Of a stretch of DNA of 6,630 nt, positions 5,471 through 6,630 are shown in pieces. The notes beneath the pieces are model-generated. The model saw nothing but the letters and a program-made list of their open reading frames with translations, made no database searches and had not been told where the DNA came from. The translations under genes and the position numbers were made by a program. Source of the DNA: an uncultured Methylophilus sp. (GTDB lineage Bacteria > Pseudomonadota > Gammaproteobacteria > Burkholderiales > Methylophilaceae); contig CAKZJM010000376.1 in the NCBI GenBank assembly GCA_936943315.1, positions 1 to 6,630 on the forward strand. Direction: 5' to 3'. How positions within the stretch are numbered: position 1 is the first letter of the stretch; the number at the start of each line of letters is the position of its first letter.

Positions 5471-6630
5471 TCAACCCATTTTCACCGGGACATAAATCTT
5501 GTTTTCGCCGCGCATGACCAGCAAAGCGACGTTCTTACCATTTTTAGATAACTGGTCCCGGAGTTGCGTCACGTTTTTCACCTGGTCGCCATTGACAGCC
5601 AAAATCACATCCCCTGGCTGGATGCCTGCCGCAGCGGCAGGCCCTTTTGCGACCTGCTCAACCAGAAGGCCCTGGCTAAGCTGCGTTTGCGCCAACTCTT
5701 GCGAAGTCAGCGGGCGCACACTTACGCCCAGGTTAGGCTGCTGAGTATCTGGCAACGCGGATGGGCCGGCTTGTGCCGTTTGCATTTCATCGACCCGCAC
5801 CGAGAACTTCTTCAGCTGCTTGTTACGCCAGACCTCAATGCTCACCGTGCTGCCCGGCTTGACGCTGGCGACCATAGGTGGCAAGTCGCTTGAGCGGTCT
5901 ATGTTCTCGCCATTGAATTTGACAATCACATCACCAGGTTCCAGACCCGCTTTGGCAGCCGGACCGTTTTTCTCAATATTGCTGACCAGCGCTCCGCTTG
6001 GCGACTGCAACCCGAAAGAAGAAGCCAGATCCTGGTTAATCGATTGCACACCAATGCCTAAGCGGCCACGGCTCACTTTGCCTTTCTCAAGCAACTGTTG
6101 CTCAATGCCCATGGCCACATCAATCGGGATCGCAAAAGACAGGCCCTGATAGCCGCCGCTACGGCTGTAAATCTGGGAGTTAATACCGATCACTTCGCCG
6201 TTCAGGTTAAACAGCGGGCCACCGGAGTTCCCTGGGTTAATGGCCACATCGGTTTGCAGGAAAGGGACATACCCTTCGTCGGGCAACGCACGTGACTTGG
6301 CAGAAATAATGCCTGCGGTCACGGTGTTATCAAAACCAAATGGGGAGCCGATAGCCACCACCCAGTCGCCCACATTGGTATTTTTAGTGCTGCCGATATT
6401 CACGGTCGGCAAATTCTTGGCATCAATCTTCAACACGGCCACATCGGTCAATTTGTCGACGCCGACCACTTTGGCTTTAAATTCGCGCTTGTCCGTCAAC
6501 TTCACGGTCACTTCATCGGCCTTGTCGACCACATGCGCGTTGGTCAGGATCACGCCATCAGACTTGACGATGAATCCTGAACCCAGGCCGCTCATCGGGG
6601 TTTCTGTTTGTGGCAGGTTAGGCTGAAAGC
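5471..6630 (-). CDS. Periplasmic HtrA-family serine endoprotease (DegQ/MucD type), 5' end outside window
   Basis: A trypsin-fold protease with two PDZ domains that degrades or holds misfolded envelope proteins. The frame stays open to the window edge (FQPNLPQTETP precedes MSGLGSGFIV), so the methionine at 6593-6595 is internal; the signal peptide and N-terminal strands lie outside. Numbering from that methionine, the catalytic triad is intact: H21 in TNAHVV, D51 in LTDVAVLKID and S124 in NPGNSGGPLFN. PDZ1 covers about 177-268 (RGRLGIGVQ, GPAAKAGLEPGDVIVKFNG) and PDZ2 about 286-372 (PNLGVSVRPL, GPAAAAGIQPGDVILAVNG). A Gln/Ala/Pro-rich linker joins the two. A strong terminator follows. In many proteobacteria mucD sits in the rpoE-rseA locus upstream of lepA; here the downstream neighbour is the cobT operon. 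DegP, DegQ and MucD cannot be separated firmly from this part, so no symbol is given. Confidence 0.94.
   Translation of the reverse strand, partial: FQPNLPQTETPMSGLGSGFIVKSDGVILTNAHVVDKADEVTVKLTDKREFKAKVVGVDKLTDVAVLKIDAKNLPTVNIGSTKNTNVGDWVVAIGSPFGFDNTVTAGIISAKSRALPDEGYVPFLQTDVAINPGNSGGPLFNLNGEVIGINSQIYSRSGGYQGLSFAIPIDVAMGIEQQLLEKGKVSRGRLGIGVQSINQDLASSFGLQSPSGALVSNIEKNGPAAKAGLEPGDVIVKFNGENIDRSSDLPPMVASVKPGSTVSIEVWRNKQLKKFSVRVDEMQTAQAGPSALPDTQQPNLGVSVRPLTSQELAQTQLSQGLLVEQVAKGPAAAAGIQPGDVILAVNGDQVKNVTQLRDQLSKNGKNVALLVMRGENKIYVPVKMG

Noticed and set aside
5820..6149. 109-codon open frame opposite the HtrA protease
   Set aside because: Shadow of the conserved PDZ1/protease coding sequence; low-complexity Ala/Ser/Pro composition without motifs.
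1..6630. CRISPR array, tRNA, rRNA, insertion sequence or phage genes
   Set aside because: No regularly spaced repeats, cloverleaf-like sequence, transposase motif or terminal repeats flanking the MocR-PaiB block were seen.

Overview
The window looks like chromosome of a moderately GC-rich proteobacterium. The style of the cobalamin genes and of the DegQ/MucD-type protease suggests Betaproteobacteria, perhaps a methylotroph such as the Methylophilaceae. That placement is inference from protein style only; nothing in the sequence proves it. Both ends cut through genes.

Layout, left to right: (1) the 3' half of a threonine-phosphate decarboxylase gene (cobD in Salmonella naming, cobC in Pseudomonas naming) on the + strand. 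(2) A two-gene minus-strand unit, a small predicted exported protein (1170-1376) followed by a PaiB-family FMN-binding protein (516-1148), divergent from a full-length MocR/GabR-type regulator (1479-2879). The 102-bp divergent region holds short repeats, including TGTACA twice with a 34-bp linker. (3) A minus-strand cobalamin operon cobT-cobS-cobC (5348 down to 2908), with a 4-base ATGA overlap between cobS and cobC. (4) A 122-bp gap with a clear intrinsic terminator. (5) The 3' part of a periplasmic HtrA-type protease (DegQ/MucD) on the minus strand.

The cobalamin genes serve late B12 assembly. CobD makes the aminopropanol phosphate linker. CobT activates dimethylbenzimidazole as alpha-ribazole phosphate. 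CobS joins it to AdoCbi-GDP, and CobC removes the 5'-phosphate. The kinase/guanylyltransferase CobU/CobP and CbiB are not in the window. The regulator/PaiB/small-protein block sits between the two cobalamin segments and converges on both, so it looks like an independent cassette lodged in the locus.

Most of the window is well-understood housekeeping. The part most worth a second look is the MocR-PaiB-small protein module and its operator-like repeats. I see no CRISPR array, tRNA, rRNA, insertion sequence or cobalamin riboswitch, and no gene-free stretch above 300 bases.
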